Numbered from the stretch's first letter, positions 20,263-32,974 are shown. The stretch: 64,000 nt of DNA from Sinohyriopsis cumingii (GCA_028554795.2 CM068839.1:89252182-89316181), one strand, 5' to 3'. Translations and numbers: made by a program. Notes: generated from the sequence alone by a model not told the origin.

Positions 20263-20997
20263 GCTGATTTTCATCTTGGAATGAGTTATTTTTTTGTTCC
20301 TAGTATTAAGTGATTTCATGGGAAGTGTACTCAGCATGTGCAGGCATTTCACATTGATTTCCAGTTGATTGAGCGAAATGCCCCATAGCAGCTGTAAATT
20401 CAGCAATAATGGAATAGAGAGGGAGAGAGTGATATCTTCACAAGCCAAGGTTCCAATAAGTTAGCCTATCTACACCTTGGTGGATCGATCCCATATTTCA
20501 TTGCTTTTTACTAGCAACATCTATTGATTTCAAGAGTTGCCTCCATTAGTATAATTAACATATTAAGACAGCTAACCAGGAGAATAGTGTATAACTGCAT
20601 CTAGCAAGCAGCGTGTCAGTACAAAACTGACCTGTCACTCTGTTATTGACAGTGACAATAAAGGTAAGAGCAATTTTGATTGGATGAAGTACCACTTCAT
20701 CCAGTGAAATTAACAGACCAAAAGTCCTCAGATATTGGATTGATCCACCAAGGTGTAGATGAATTTACTTACCTGGACCTTAGCTAGCGATGGCGAGAGA
20801 GATGGGGGAAGCGAACATGAAACTCCTTGTGTTTTATATGTTTGGTTTGCTCTCTCAATAATTAATTTGCGAAGGAGAGAGATTAATCACTACTTAATGA
20901 ATCCACTCTTATGATAGGAACAGGAAATGCCTATGACTTAGCAATCTAAATAATCCAGACCTGCATTAACATAGGTTTAATAATTTGAGTCACATTG
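20263..20997. other. No gene seen
   Basis: AT-rich spacer between LINE and SINE. Only a short inverted echo is visible (CACCTTGGTGGATCGATCC near 20473, TTGATCCACCAAGGTGTAG near 20740), suggesting a decayed MITE. Confidence 0.35.
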
Positions 20998-21262
20998 CAA
21001 TGATGTCTGCAGTGTGGTAGTTGATAGTGATGTCTAGCACTGGGGCATCATGCTGCAGACATGTGGTATGATATCCCACCCAGTCACATTATCCTGACAC
21101 TAGGCAGACCAGTCCCAACACTAACCTCTTAATGCAGAGTGCCAAGCGAGGCAGCTGCTAGTAGCATTTTTGTAAGTCTTTGGTATGACATGACCAGGGT
21201 TTGAACCCTCAACCTCCCACTTTTGAGGCAGACACTAACCTCTTAGGCCACTGGAGCAGTCC
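20998..21262 (-). mobile_element. tRNA-derived SINE (family 2)
   Basis: On minus: head TAAGAGGTTAGTGTCTGCCTC with B box GGTTCAAACCCT, then a body shared with 52592-52908 (GGGGCATCATGCTGCA, CACATTATCCTGACAC on plus). Diverged. Confidence 0.75.
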
Positions 21263-21275
21263 CTTCAACATAAAC

Positions 21276-21394
21276 ATTGCAAATGCATTAACAGATACAG
21301 ACCAGAATGTGTGGACAAAAATGGTGTCACCAAAGCTTGCAAATGCATTAACAGACACAGACCAGAATGTGTGGGCAAAAATGATGTCACCAAA
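21276..21394. repeat. Tandem duplication, ~60-bp unit x2
   Basis: TTGCAAATGCATTAACAGA...ACCAGAATGTGTGG...GTCACCAAAG twice with four or five differences. Confidence 0.9.
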
Positions 21395-21904
21395 GTATTT
21401 ACGTACTTGGACCAAGATATATATGTATATATAAGAAAAATTGTTACTGCATGGGCCAGATTTGCTTGACTTTTTGCAGTTAGTAATTTGCATACAATTA
21501 AATGATTCAGTGTGAATTCACAGAAAACAAAAAACATACTTTTCTTCAAACAAAGATTTCTAAAGTGGATCTCATCTTTCAACACCATTTCGTTATTTTC
21601 TTTATTTTAATTAGAATAAGATCTGCAAGATTTTAGAATATAAATGTATACTAAATGTATACTATTGATTACGATATTTTATTGGATTATAAATTTGACA
21701 GGATCTCAGTGTCAGTTTTAGAATACATTTGTTATTTAGCACAAATTTTATATAGTACATTGTCCAGGATAAAGAATAAGTGTAAATAAATCTAATGCCC
21801 CCCCCCCCAAAAAAAATATTTGTGTTCCCCAGTTAGCCAACTGTCCAAGTTTTTCATTGCTGACCTCAGCATTTTTTTGCCCCCATGGTAAAAAAATTAA
21901 AAAA

Positions 21905-22330
21905 TGTTTTTTAAAAATTCCTGAAATTAATTTGTGAATCTAATTGAGCTGGGTTTACCCAGTACTTGAAGTGCTTAATACATTACATATACAAATCAAT
22001 ATAATGTATATAATGTTTAAATATAAAAAAAATTATAGCCAAAAAAATCCCATAATTGATTTGTGCAGCTAATTAGCAAGTTTAGCCCAGTACATGTACT
22101 TGAAGCGCTTGGTACATTTTATAGATAGATATATAGATAGTTTTTAAAAATTCCTGAAATTAATTTGTGAATGTGAGTTGGTTCAACCCAGTATTTGAAG
22201 CATTTAATACATTATATATACATATCAGTATAACATATATAATGTTTAAATATTTAAAAAATTATAACAAAAAATCCCATAATTGATTTGTGGAGCTAAT
22301 TAGCCAGATTAACCCTGGTACTTGAAATGC
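21905..22330. repeat. Satellite-like array, ~115-bp subunits in ~230-bp higher-order unit
   Basis: AAAATTCCTGAAATTAATTT recurs at 21914 and 22145, and CCCATAATTGATTTGTG at 22048 and 22275. Each subunit contains CAGTACTTGAAGTGCTTA-like text. Two subunit types alternate for nearly four subunits. Confidence 0.7.
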
Positions 22331-22333
22331 TTA

Positions 22334-22335
<2 letters not shown>

Positions 22336-22414
<79 letters not shown>
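22336..22414. repeat. (TA)n microsatellite
   Basis: About 39 TA units directly after the satellite array. Confidence 0.95.
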
Positions 22415-22417
<3 letters not shown>

Positions 22418-22849
22418 GTTTTGTTTTAAAACTGTCTATCTGCCCTTATTTTAAAACCAGTGCAATAGCAAGCATATTTTTGCCTCACTCAAGCATTCAC
22501 ATGTTCAGATCAATATACATGTATATAGATAAAAGTTGTGTTAATGAATGAGCCTGTTTTCACAATGTTTTATCAGTGTTAGTAATTTTTTTTTTTTCCT
22601 CAATAAACTATTTGCATTTTGCACAAAGAGGAATCAGCTGCTTTAAAAATATTTCACCATTAATTTGCCAATGCAAGATAAAGTCTTACATTATTTCATT
22701 TCATCATATATAACAACCCACATAAAATGTTTTTGTTGTATTAAATGCAGATTTGAACTGCTTAATGTATCTCAGAAATAAACAGAAGCATCTTTTAAAC
22801 AAATGTTAATGTCACCTCTAAATCCTTGACAAAACTTACTAATATTTCA
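22415..22849. other. No gene seen
   Basis: AT-rich, unique-looking sequence. Confidence 0.4.
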
Positions 22850-22869
22850 CAGGATCTGCATAAGTCTGG

Positions 22870-22985
22870 CATTTGGTCCAAAATATGCCTGCAATCTGGG
22901 CTAAATCAGCCCATAATTTGGGCCAAATAAGCCTGAAGTCGGGGCTAAATCAGCCCATAATTTGGGCCAAATAAAGCTGGACTGA
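22870..22985. repeat. Short tandem repeat, ~40-bp unit
   Basis: GGGCTAAATCAGCCCATAA + TTTGGGCCAAATAA alternate about three times; each unit is itself a small palindrome (GGGCTAAATCAGCCC). Confidence 0.7.
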
Positions 22986-23021
22986 ATCAGTCTGTTACTG
23001 CTGCAAGTTTCACTTTCAGTA

Positions 23022-23203
23022 TACAGTAGAACCTTTCATGAGAGCCCACCCCTTTTGCCAAATAGTTTTAGTCTTTCAAGACAGGTAGTTTCTCATCACA
23101 GGTCATAATGCTATATAATCAGTTAATCTGTGCATTGAGAACATGGTCTGTCAAGACAGGTGGTGTTACATAGCAGTGGTCTTTCAAGACCGGTTTTACT
23201 GTA
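23022..23203. mobile_element. Tc1/mariner-type MITE, ~180 bp
   Basis: TA|CAGTAGAACC at the left and GGTTTTACTG|TA at the right form imperfect terminal inverted repeats flanked by TA. Inside, TCTTTCAAGACAGGT-like motifs repeat three times. Confidence 0.6.
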
Positions 23204-24008
23204 CTCATTTCTCCCATTCTCACAGGATATTAACCACATCCCACTTAGGTGAATAAAGTCATGAAGTTGACGATGGTTTACAATGATGCATTTAAAACCC
23301 TTTCATTTGTCCTGGAGTGTTGCAATTTTTTATGACTCTTTCTATTGATATGCTTATTTATATGCCAATATATGTTAATGAAAGTATGCCAGTAATTAAT
23401 ATTAATTAATATATTACATAAAAGCTGTAATTATTAAATATAAGGCAATTAAATCATATATTTAACAAAAGGGAAATAAAGGAGTGAAAGAAAATAAAAG
23501 AGAGATGTTTCAAAAGACTATTTAAAAAGTACAGCATCTAGATCTTTAATTGCATGTGCATGAAAGATGGGCACATGGCACTATCAACCACATATAGAAA
23601 AGAAAAGCATTTCAATAAATGAAAAGAAATATCCAACAAAACATTGTCTATAGAAAAGAAAGTACCTTCTGACAAAAACAATAGCAATGTGTATGAGAGT
23701 AGAATTCTGGGAGATCGAGTCGAAAGTTGCTAATCCAGAGCAACTTATTAATGATGCTTATTAATTGCAAACAGCTGATTATTGTAAATAAGGGAAGAAT
23801 CTGACACCACTGGACTTGTGATTAAGCCCAGATATTTTAGCACTGAGGAGATAGTATGTTTTCAGGTCCATGAATTACCTTCTCAGAGATAACTGGTTTT
23901 GAAACATTATTTACTAAACAATTGTAAATACTTTTTAGTATTTTAAATTTTCTGCATTGGATGACAATTTGGCATCTTTGTGACATTGTTTTCATTTCAT
24001 CCATACAG

Positions 24009-24175
24009 TGATTACATCATATGCAACAAGAAAGCAAGAAACTCCTTTGATATAGCAGTAAAAACAGGATGGTTCACTGGATTTCCTTTATTAAAAAGTT
24101 GGCATAATTTACAATATTTGCTGAATACAGGATTGGAGATAGATGATAAGTCAACAAGGCAACTTCCATTAACAG
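24009..24175 (+). CDS. Candidate internal exon, unknown gene
   Basis: A pyrimidine-rich acceptor TTTCATTTCATCCATACAG precedes an open 167-nt segment ending ACAG|GTAAAG, a good donor. It reads KKARNSFDIAVKTGWF, KSWHNLQYLLNTGLEIDD and so on. No domain recognised; weakly ankyrin-like in rhythm. It could belong to a plus-strand host gene upstream of SLC49A4 or be a spurious exon. Confidence 0.3.
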
Positions 24176-26794
24176 GTAAAGTATTGTCTTTTACTTAACA
24201 ATTCATTTCAGGTTTCATAAATGATATGACAACACATCATGGTATCCCAACACATGATGCATTGTAATATGATAAAATACAGGAGCATATATGCAGTTAG
24301 GAAGAAATATGTTTTTTTGGTAGAAATGTGTTCTTCTTGGTTACAGTACTAAGAAGAAGAAATCTTTAGTATTTGCCAGCACCCTTGGTAGTTTGTACCC
24401 CACCCCCCTTAATATTTCCAGTTTTAAAAAAAACCTGAAGGATATGACAAATGCATAAAGGTATTGTCACGAATGGTTCCCAAAACACTGTCAACTTCTT
24501 CATGTTTAAAATCAAAAAAGGTTTAAGTGTAATGATGAGTCTGTTGAGTCAAATTTGCCAATTGTTGGAAAAGTCTGTTTTCAGTAAATGGTTTGTGTCT
24601 TTGGACTACATGTACATAGACTTCAAGGTAGACTCTACATGATCATCATCCTGATTTTTTTTAATGACTAGTTCTGATATTTCTAAAAAAATATAAAAAA
24701 TATTTTTACAAAAAATATGCCATGAAATTTGAGAACATGCACAATAAGTGATTTCAGTAATTGTAACTTTATTGTACAAAGTCATCAAAATAGACTCATC
24801 CACTCAAATAATCATTGGGCACCATGTTAGTGACCTGCAAGCAATAGTTGGTTAGAAATGATAAATCAACAAATCAAATGACTCGGGTTTGCTTGCCCTT
24901 TAAAGTTATCTTACACCAGCTCAATATGAAGAGAAATTCTTGCTTCAAATAAATTACATGATCTACTTATCCAGCCAACCTCCCACTAATTTGTTTTTGA
25001 GTTTCTTTTTTCCCAATCAAAGAATGAAATACAGTGATATCTTCAACCTGTTTGGAAAGATAATACCTACATTTATGTACAAAAAAAAAAATAAATAACT
25101 TACATGTAATTTGATCTGGCTTAATTTTGTCAGCTAGCTCTATATACACACCATGATCTCAATTTAATATTGGCATGCTTGGTGTGTCCTGAAATGTTTC
25201 AGGTAGGTGTCTTTTCCATGGGGGATGTTTTCTCAGGTTTTTCCCAGAAGTTGCTAAGGATTTTCTCGAAATACAAGTACATTTACTATGTTTACCTTAA
25301 AAGCTCTGCAGTTTGGAGTTTTCTTTCCAAATTTTATTCTCATTTATTTTAATGTGACAGTTCACCTAGATTAATTATATTTTAGTGTCTTTTTAAATAC
25401 TTCTCTCACTTTATCAAATTTGTTACCTTTCAAATTATACTGTGGAAAAAGACACAAAGGCACAGCCTGGAGACAACACTAGCAAATGAGATATTATTCG
25501 GCCTCATTAATACAAAAAACTATCACGATTATTGTTTGGTATGTATTGCATTAAATATTTTTTTCAGAATTGGCCCATAGAATCAAAACATTTAACTGAC
25601 CATGTGTTTTGCCTCTAATATGCCTCACTTTTTGTAAGTATTATTTCCAGCTTTTTTCTCAGCTAAAACTAAAGTTGAGATAATGGGATGACTTGATTCC
25701 CATTTTATGAGTTTATTTTTCAGGAGCATGATAATACAACACTCCCTTGCTATAAGGCCCCTCATTATAACACTTTGTTTTTATGCAAGTATTGTCATGG
25801 ATACAAGTTCATTATGTAGTAGTGAAATAATATGCATAGTGTTCTGCATTATAATGTGGTCTCACTATAAGGAGTTGCACTCTAGCTTCCATAGACATTT
25901 GTTACAACAGGGATTAAGAGCATTAGAAATTGAAAGTCACATGTTTGATACTTTATTCTAAGTCTAGACATCAACATCCCAACACTTTTTTCATTAACTT
26001 TTGATGATTCAACAGAATTGCAGTGGCATAATTTACTTACCAAAACTTTCTTGTAACATACATGTCATTTTCTTTCTTGCATGATGTCCTAGGGCATTGA
26101 TCCATTGCACATTGACATGGATATATTTATATATGGTTTAACTAATTTCATTTTATCCTAATTCAGTTACAGTATGATGCTGTTGTAGTCATTGGTTGTG
26201 GTCCATGAATACTAGCACAGAGTGAATAGACAAGGATTTTTCTTCAAAATGCCATTGCATTTTGTACTGGGTTCGGTTATTAGTTGTAGAATTGGCAAAA
26301 TTGCAGAAATTTTATCATTTTTGGCTCTGATGCTTATACTTATGGACTAGAAGAACTTATCAGCTGGCCTGTTGTATGTTGTCTACAACTTCTAAAATAT
26401 TTTGTAGGGTTTCCATATAACTTTATATACTATACCTTCTAAATTCTAGTTGGTTCTATATCATTTACATGGAGGTTAATCTTTGGTGTCAAATGATACA
26501 AGTACATCTGTGTGCGCACTTGCACAGATGCTAATGTTTTCGCAGTGTCAAGCTTCTGCAAAGTAAGACTTGACAAAATCAAGACATAAGAAAAATGATA
26601 GCCCCAAATTAAAAACAAACTGTTCATGCCAAGAAACTGGAGGTCTTAAAAGCAGACACTTGTATTAACGAAAGTTCAGCATTTTTCTGTAGGTATGGAT
26701 AGGGTGTTGTAGATGGAATTATTGATGAATAAACAAACTTGGTGTAAACAAAATGCAATCTCTAATGAAAATTGACTCTTCTTTAGCATTTCAG
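24176..26794. other. Probable intron or intergenic sequence
   Basis: No gene seen. Scattered CACTATAAGG / CATTATAACAC repeats near 25720-25870 look like an old MITE. Confidence 0.35.
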
Positions 26795-26942
26795 TTGCAT
26801 TAACATCATGAGTGACACACATCGAATACCATCATCGTTTCCTGTGAATTATGAGGCATCTTCAGGGTTTGATCATCCTGCTGTTCTTGTAGATCAAGCT
26901 GGAGAGAAAACTCCACTTATTACAACAGCAGTAAGAACAAAG
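26795..26942 (+). CDS. SLC49A4: SLC49A4 (DIRC2-like) N-terminal exon
   Basis: Acceptor CTTTAGCATTTCAG ends at 26794; ATG at 26808-26810; donor AAAG|GTACAA after 26942, phase 0. Encodes the 45-residue cytosolic N-terminus. Residues 33-38 are EKTPLI, an exact [DE]xxxL[LI] dileucine signal; human DIRC2 uses an N-terminal dileucine signal for lysosomal targeting (established). The acceptor upstream of the ATG implies a non-coding first exon further 5'. It splices in frame to the exon at 29189. The downstream 440 bp is tandemly duplicated. Confidence 0.7.
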
Positions 26943-27690
26943 GTACAAAAGGACCTGTCAGACTTGACATCAATCAGAAACTAAAACGAAATAATGAAGT
27001 CAGCAATTTATCTATTTTTGCATGAAATATTTCTTCTTCTTTTTCTTCTCCTAATTCTTTTTCCCACTCTTACAAAAAGTTCGTACTGCAGATTTATGAT
27101 GCCATCTATTTCTCATCCATGAAGTCCATGTGGTAACTTGTAATGGGCAAGAGTGGCAACATTTTTTCTTTTTTTCAGCCCCTCAGCTAGCGTCCAGTGA
27201 CAAAACTTTATATGTGTATATACAACTGTATAAAAATTACATGTGAATATGTATGACTGTAGAAATTGAAAATGGATTAAATATAACAGATTCCATGTAC
27301 AATAATGTGATTTTCAGGGTCCATAGAACCTGACCATATTATAAACCAAATTGTGAAGAAAGAGAAAGCTCCACTTATTCAAACAACAGTAAAAACAAAG
27401 GTACACAAGGACCTATCAGACTTGACATCAATCAAAAATTCAAATTAAATGATGAAGCCTGCAATTTATCAATTTTGCTGGAAATTTTCTCCATTTTCTT
27501 CTCCTAATTCTACTTCCCACTCTTACAAAATGTTATTACTGCAGGTTTATTTATGATGCCATTTATTTTTCATCCATCAGTTCATGTGGTAACATGTAAT
27601 GGGTAAGAGGGGCGCATTATTTTTCAACCCCATCCTCTAGGGTCCAGTGACAAAACTATTTGTGTGTATATACAATTGTAGAAATTGGAG
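26900..27690. repeat. Tandem segmental duplication covering exon end plus intron
   Basis: About 26915-27270 matches about 27365-27690 (GAAAGCTCCACTTATT, AGGACCTGTCAGACTTGACA, TTCTTCTCCTAATTCT, CCAGTGACAAAACT) with moderate divergence and small indels. Period about 440 bp. Confidence 0.85.
27318..27400 (+). CDS. SLC49A4: Duplicated alternative N-terminal exon of SLC49A4
   Basis: Acceptor TGATTTTCAG, 83 nt, donor AAAG|GTACAC. Open only in phase 1, which differs from the phase-0 end of the first exon, so the two cannot be spliced together in frame. It ends in KEKAPLIQTTVKTK, matching the GEKTPLITTAVRTK end of the first exon and keeping the dileucine signal (EKAPLI). It would need a different upstream exon. 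It could be a genuine alternative N-terminus or a decaying duplicate that stayed open by chance. Confidence 0.4.
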
Positions 27691-29188
27691 ATAGATTAAA
27701 ACTTACACATTCCAGGTAGAATCCTTGGGTCACGGTAGTCCCTTGGCAGGGGGTAATTACATGTATATATATTAGCAATTTAAATCAAATGTATATGTTA
27801 AAATTCACAGTGGATATTATTATTATTATTATTATTATTACTATTATTATTTTCTAGTTATTAATAGATTTGCTATGCTTAAATTTAAAGTCAGTTTAGT
27901 TACATAAAGAAAATGTTTGAAATTAGTTGAATAACATGCTACTTGTTGCATAGCATGATAGCATACTGCATGACACTGAGTGACATAAATTTCATGTCAG
28001 ATAAACAAGTTTGTCATTCAAAGAATATTACTACACAGAGAATTAATTTTTCAATGACTCTGCTATGGGATTGCCCATTGGTTCATATACTCATGTTACT
28101 ACAAAGAGGAAGCAGTTTTCAATGACACTGCTATGGGTTTGCCTTCTGGTTCATATTCCCATGTTGCTACATGGAGAAAGCATTCCTTAATGACAATGCT
28201 TTAATTCTGCTCTAGAGGTCATCCAAACCTGTGAATTGTTTCTTTTGCCACCACATCCAGGCTAAACCTGCCTTGGAAGCCTCTTCCAAAAACACAGGTT
28301 GCATACTTTTGTTTTCCCTATCAGAGAAGAGAAACATCACAGCGGAGTATGCCAAAACATACAGTACCTTACCTGGCATTGCTTATTCTTGATTAGTACA
28401 GTATTCAGTTGGTTGGAGGAGTAGGTAGCATGCCTTTTTTCCCAACCACTCCTGTTTCTGTAGGATTAGAACTGGCTATATGACCAGTACCAAAAGAAAA
28501 TGTTTCCTTTACAAGTTTTGAATTTCACAATGCAGAGCTTTTTTACATTTCTTTTTCTAACCCTTATAAAGATTGGAATTTTCTTCTTTACTGTACATTT
28601 GAGTAATATTTGCTGTCACCACCATATACATTGAACCAGTTCATGAGGGTCATATTCCTTTTAGTCCCATCACATTGTGTTCTGCAGATTTCCATTATAT
28701 CGTGGTCACTTGCTGAACAGAGTGGATAGTGTATAAATATCCAGTAAATAGTGTTCACTTGCAGAAATGGTTTGTGCTTACTGCATAAATGTCCTGTAAA
28801 TAGTGGTCACCTGCTGAATGCAGCAGTCACTATAAATTTTCTCTATATAGTTGTCACTTGTGGGACATGATTAATCAGGTCACAGTTTAAATTTCTGTGT
28901 ATAGCAGGCACTTGCTGAATACAATGGTCACTGTATAAATTTTGAAGACACGGTTCCTGTGTAAAATAGTAGGTTAACATAAATGTTTATATCATCTAAG
29001 TATTAAATGATGAGTTCATGGTTTATTTCATTGGATGGGTAAATTTAAAACATGACAAAAACTGACATCTCTTTCTTATTTACATTTGAATTGTTGTAGA
29101 CTACTTTAACCATTTATGGGATCTTTTTTTCTTTCTAATCCATCCCTCTCTTGAAGTTATAATTAAACATGTACATGGTACATTTCAG
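27691..29188. other. Intron with decayed tandem repeat
   Basis: (ATT)n at about 27813-27850. At 28690-28960 a degenerate repeat on GTCACTTGCTGAAT and AAATTTCCTGTAAATAGTG. No gene seen. Confidence 0.4.
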
Positions 29189-29396
29189 GTATATTTCCAA
29201 AGATGGTATATCCTGATTGCTTTTTCCCTCAGTTCAGCAATACAAAATGGAGTATGGAACACATGGGGGCCAATTGCAAGTGCTAGCGAGGATGCATTTG
29301 GCTGGACAGATTCAACGATTGCTCTCCTCAGTAACTGGGGGCCTATAGCTTACATCATAGCTGCATTCCCTCTGTCATGGTTAATTGATGTAAAAG
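29189..29396 (+). CDS. SLC49A4: SLC49A4 exon: TM1-TM2
   Basis: Acceptor CATTTCAG|GT, donor AAAG|GTAAAT; phase 0 in, phase 1 out; 208 nt. Encodes RWYILIAFSLSSAIQNGVW, NTWGPI and, in the second helix, ALLSNWGPIAYIIAAFPLSW + LIDVKG. The VWNTWGPI signature and LD/ID-x-(K/R)-G loop are hallmarks of DIRC2 (SLC49A4), a 12-TM major facilitator protein of the lysosomal membrane. SLC49A3 and the FLVCR proteins lack this exact signature as far as I recall. Confidence 0.85.
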
Positions 29397-29689
29397 GTAA
29401 ATACAAATTTGTTGATTTACTGGTGGCAACCAATGTTTTGTAGTAAACATCCTGTAGCAAAACCCCTGCATATGCAGGAAATATCCTGTAGATCAAAGGT
29501 TTTGACTGGCACATGCTGAGATGCCAGACATTGGTCATAGGAATTCTCAGATATTATTATTATTAATTTGTGTATCCATTTAGCCACAAAAGAAACACAT
29601 TAACAAAGTAAAATTTAAAGTTCAATAGGTCTGGTTTACAGATTGTTTCTTTATTGGACAATAAATATAGATGTTGCAGACTTAGCTTA

Positions 29690-29961
29690 CCATATTTACC
29701 GTATGTTTTTGGACACTGTTTTTTTGTGGAAAATATAATATTTAAATGCCTTGTAAGTTTTTGGACATTGCTATAATTTTTTCTACAATTTATGTTTTTG
29801 GACACAATCTAGGAAGATCTGCTTCTTCGTTTTATTGTAAAATTCACAGCGTGTTTACTGTTAATTTAACTGATACAAAATTCGCTTCATTTGGTAGCCA
29901 ATTATTTATTGTGATCATGAACTTCCATGAACTAATATAATTTAAATTTTTTAATCGTATG

Positions 29962-29995
<34 letters not shown>

Positions 29996-32974
29996 TGTAT
30001 GTATGTATGTAGATAGATAGATAAACATTGTTATATTAAGCCATACACAATAAGTAGCAATATCAAAGAATGAAAAGAAATATGATATAATGCTGTAATA
30101 TATTTAAATATATTATTCAATATCAAGTAGCTTGTCCATAGCCTTTTGTAGGTCCTCGGGCGAAAAGCCCTCAAATTCTGTATCACTATCATCATCCATA
30201 TTGTTTAATTGTTTGTCATTTCTGATCAGCGCGTTTTCACTTCCGCTCAGATTGACACTGATGCCGCACACCTTGAAAGATTTAATTATCAATGTGCGCT
30301 TTTCCTTTAATGTGTCCATGGCATTTACTACCCAGTCCAATACAGTCTGTTTGCTGGCTGTCTTGATCTGTCCATTGCTGCTTTCATTAGATGATATTAA
30401 TGCATTTGTAGCATCCCTGATGTATTCCGTCTAGCTGCGGCGGAGGTAGCTCTTGACAGGTTTATTGATGCTCACATCAAGAGGTTGCAATTTGGATGTG
30501 CAGCCTCCATGTATTATTGCTGGCACAACGTTTCCGCGCCGCAACTGTTTCTTCACGTCATTAGTGATGTGAGCCCGGAACAAGTCCATAACTAATAGTG
30601 ATCGGTCTCTTCTGGTGAATGGCAGATAAATTTCTTCAATCCATCGCAGCATTAGCATTTCGTCCATCCATGCTTTCTCTTGAACTGCGATAATCCACCC
30701 TTTTGGTGCCTTCAGATCTAGCTGTCTCTTTCCCTTGAAAATAATCATTGGAGGTAATATGTCGCCAGAACCTGCAATGGCTAAAACGACAGTAATGTGT
30801 CTCTTCTCTGCGCCAGTTGTACGAATCAGAATGCTTTTCGTTCCTTCTTTGTCCACCGGTTTCCCTGGCACAAGATCAAAGTACATCGGTGTCTCGTCTA
30901 TGTTAATAATAAACTTATTGTCAAACTCATCCTCCTCACGTCTATCCATCACAAACTTGTGGAACGAAGCAATCTTTTCTTCCAAATCCTTTGGTAAACA
31001 TTGGGCAAGAGAGGTCCTGCTTCTGAGCACAAAGTCATGTCTTTTCATGAAACTCTGTCCCCATGAACGACTGGCATGGAATTTGCTCTCCGGAAATTCT
31101 GTTGAGACAAGCTCCTTGGCATATATACATATTCCCTAAACACTGATTGGAATTTGTAAGTCACACTGAGTGAGCACCCATTGAGTTATCTTATCATCCA
31201 TAGCTTGTCCATATGAAATGGGTCATCCACACTTAGGCAAATGTCCGTTCAAGTTCAGATCGGCAGAAAAGTCAATTTTCATCCAGGTACTCACCGTGGA
31301 TTTCGGAATCTTGAATTTTTCTGCTGTAGGTCTAATTCCCAGACATTTTGCATTGTTAACGATATCCTGCTTATGCTTTAATGTATAATGTTTATAGTGA
31401 TCACGTACAGAACCGGGTGGAGCACTCTCGGGTTCAAGATAATCAGACTCGTCATCTAGAGCAGCTTTCTTCGTAGGCGGTTCTTTTTATGATGCATCCT
31501 CAAAATCATTAATTCGAGGTAGCTTCTGTGGATGGCCTACTTGCCTCTTTGGAGACGATTTCGGCAAGGGAGAGACCCTCCATGAACTAGGCAGTGCCTC
31601 CTTGCTTGTTGCATAACGTATGATAAACTTATCCATCAAAATTATTACAGTGCTAACAATATTATGTTTCACAACGACAGCTATCCAGTATATAAACTTT
31701 TGATAGTGGTGGGTATTTTATTTATACTTTATATTTTAATAGCTTGATTGGCTAACAAAAATATGATTGGTTGTCATGTAGACATTACACACAAAACCAC
31801 TTCAAACAGGTGTGACAGTTATGGCTTTGATTAGAAACCATGACCCCTGCTTTATATCATTAAACAATCCATCGGAGATTCGGTATGGATTAGTAAAATT
31901 CATTGGCATTGTGCAACAAAACAAACCCCTTATCCCTGAGGCATTATATACCAAGGTTTAAACATAGTTATTGTTCTGTTGGTAGTAAACTTCTTTGTAG
32001 ACGATAAATATTGATTGTGGGTGCTAAATGTTCGGTACATCGTGTGCTCTTTTAATGAAATCCAGAAGGCTGCATTTTATTTCCGAACACACATGTCTAA
32101 GAAATCCCACAAGTTTTATTATTAACAATTATCACCTAGACACCTTGAAATCTCCGACATACCGGTACATCAAAACAATCTTTGAGCAGTCGATTGTTTC
32201 GAGTCAGCAAGCTCTACTCATTTTGAAGCTACCCTCGGCTAGGAGGGGGTGAAAAAAAAGAGAAAACCACAACAAATAGACCACCTTTATTTTGTAAAAA
32301 AAATACCAACATATTAATCACGCCGACTCGTATATTGCAACTTGCTTGTTATTTTTACCCTTCATATTCCTGCATACAACACTCACCCCATATGGAGCCT
32401 CTCACCCTTGGTGCTCTAAGATTAGCCATCATACATGTACCAGTATTTCTACTCTCGATACTAAAATGTTTCTGTCATAAATATCTTAAAAATTATAATT
32501 CCAAAATCTTTTTATTTAGTTTGCATTAATATCCTAATTACACAGAAATTAAGCTTGCGCGCGTTGGTAATGTAGATTTTAATGATCACCGATTAGCAGA
32601 GGGTTAAACTGTGGATTGCAAGATTATATAGTAATATGGCAGTTCTTTTGGAAAATACGCACACAATCGTGGCTCTAATACATGTATGGCTGTGTTTTCT
32701 GGTGGATGGACATGTATCACATAGACAAAATAGGCAAGTAATGCCTGTTTTTCATTCATTATCCTTTCCGTGGTGCTTGACAAAATACTTGTTTTACTTC
32801 ATGGCAGCACGTCGTCATGTGAGCTAACAGCAACTTCGTTACAGACGGGGGGGGGGGAATAAATCTATCTTCAGCTGTATGTTTTTAGACACCTAATTAA
32901 AGAATTTGATTTGTATTCGGACAATAAAAAAAAGTATTTATTTGTTGCAGTCCAAAAACATATGGTAAATATGG
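29690..32974 (-). mobile_element. pogo/Tigger-type DNA transposon, 3.3 kb, full length
   Basis: Terminal inverted repeats CCATATTTACC(G/A)TATG + TTTTTGGAC at 29690-29715 and 32950-32974, flanked by TA on both sides. Sub-terminal copies of TTTTTGGACA occur at 29755 and 29790. The interior carries a broken pogo-family transposase on minus (30113-31672). The 5' third (31.7-32.9 kb) has no recognisable gene. It sits inside an SLC49A4 intron. Confidence 0.85.
30113..31672 (-). pseudogene. pogo-family transposase
   Basis: N-terminus near 31672. A psq/CENP-B-type helix-turn-helix region around 31400-31260 (KHYTLKHKQDIVNNAK, KSTVSTWMKID). Then the DDE core at 31048-30431: first Asp in NIDETPMYFD, second in LLVMDLFRAH, third in LQPLDVSINKPVK. 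Frames break near 31480, 31220, 31140 and 30434, and TAG follows LRRS, so it is inactive. The tail 30340-30113 is acidic (DDDSDTEFEGF). The domain order is that of Tigger/jerky-type proteins. Confidence 0.85.

Noticed and set aside
22327-22430. Open frames made of Ile-Tyr repeats (also at 8900, 41435, 45730)
   Set aside because: Translations of (TA)n microsatellites.
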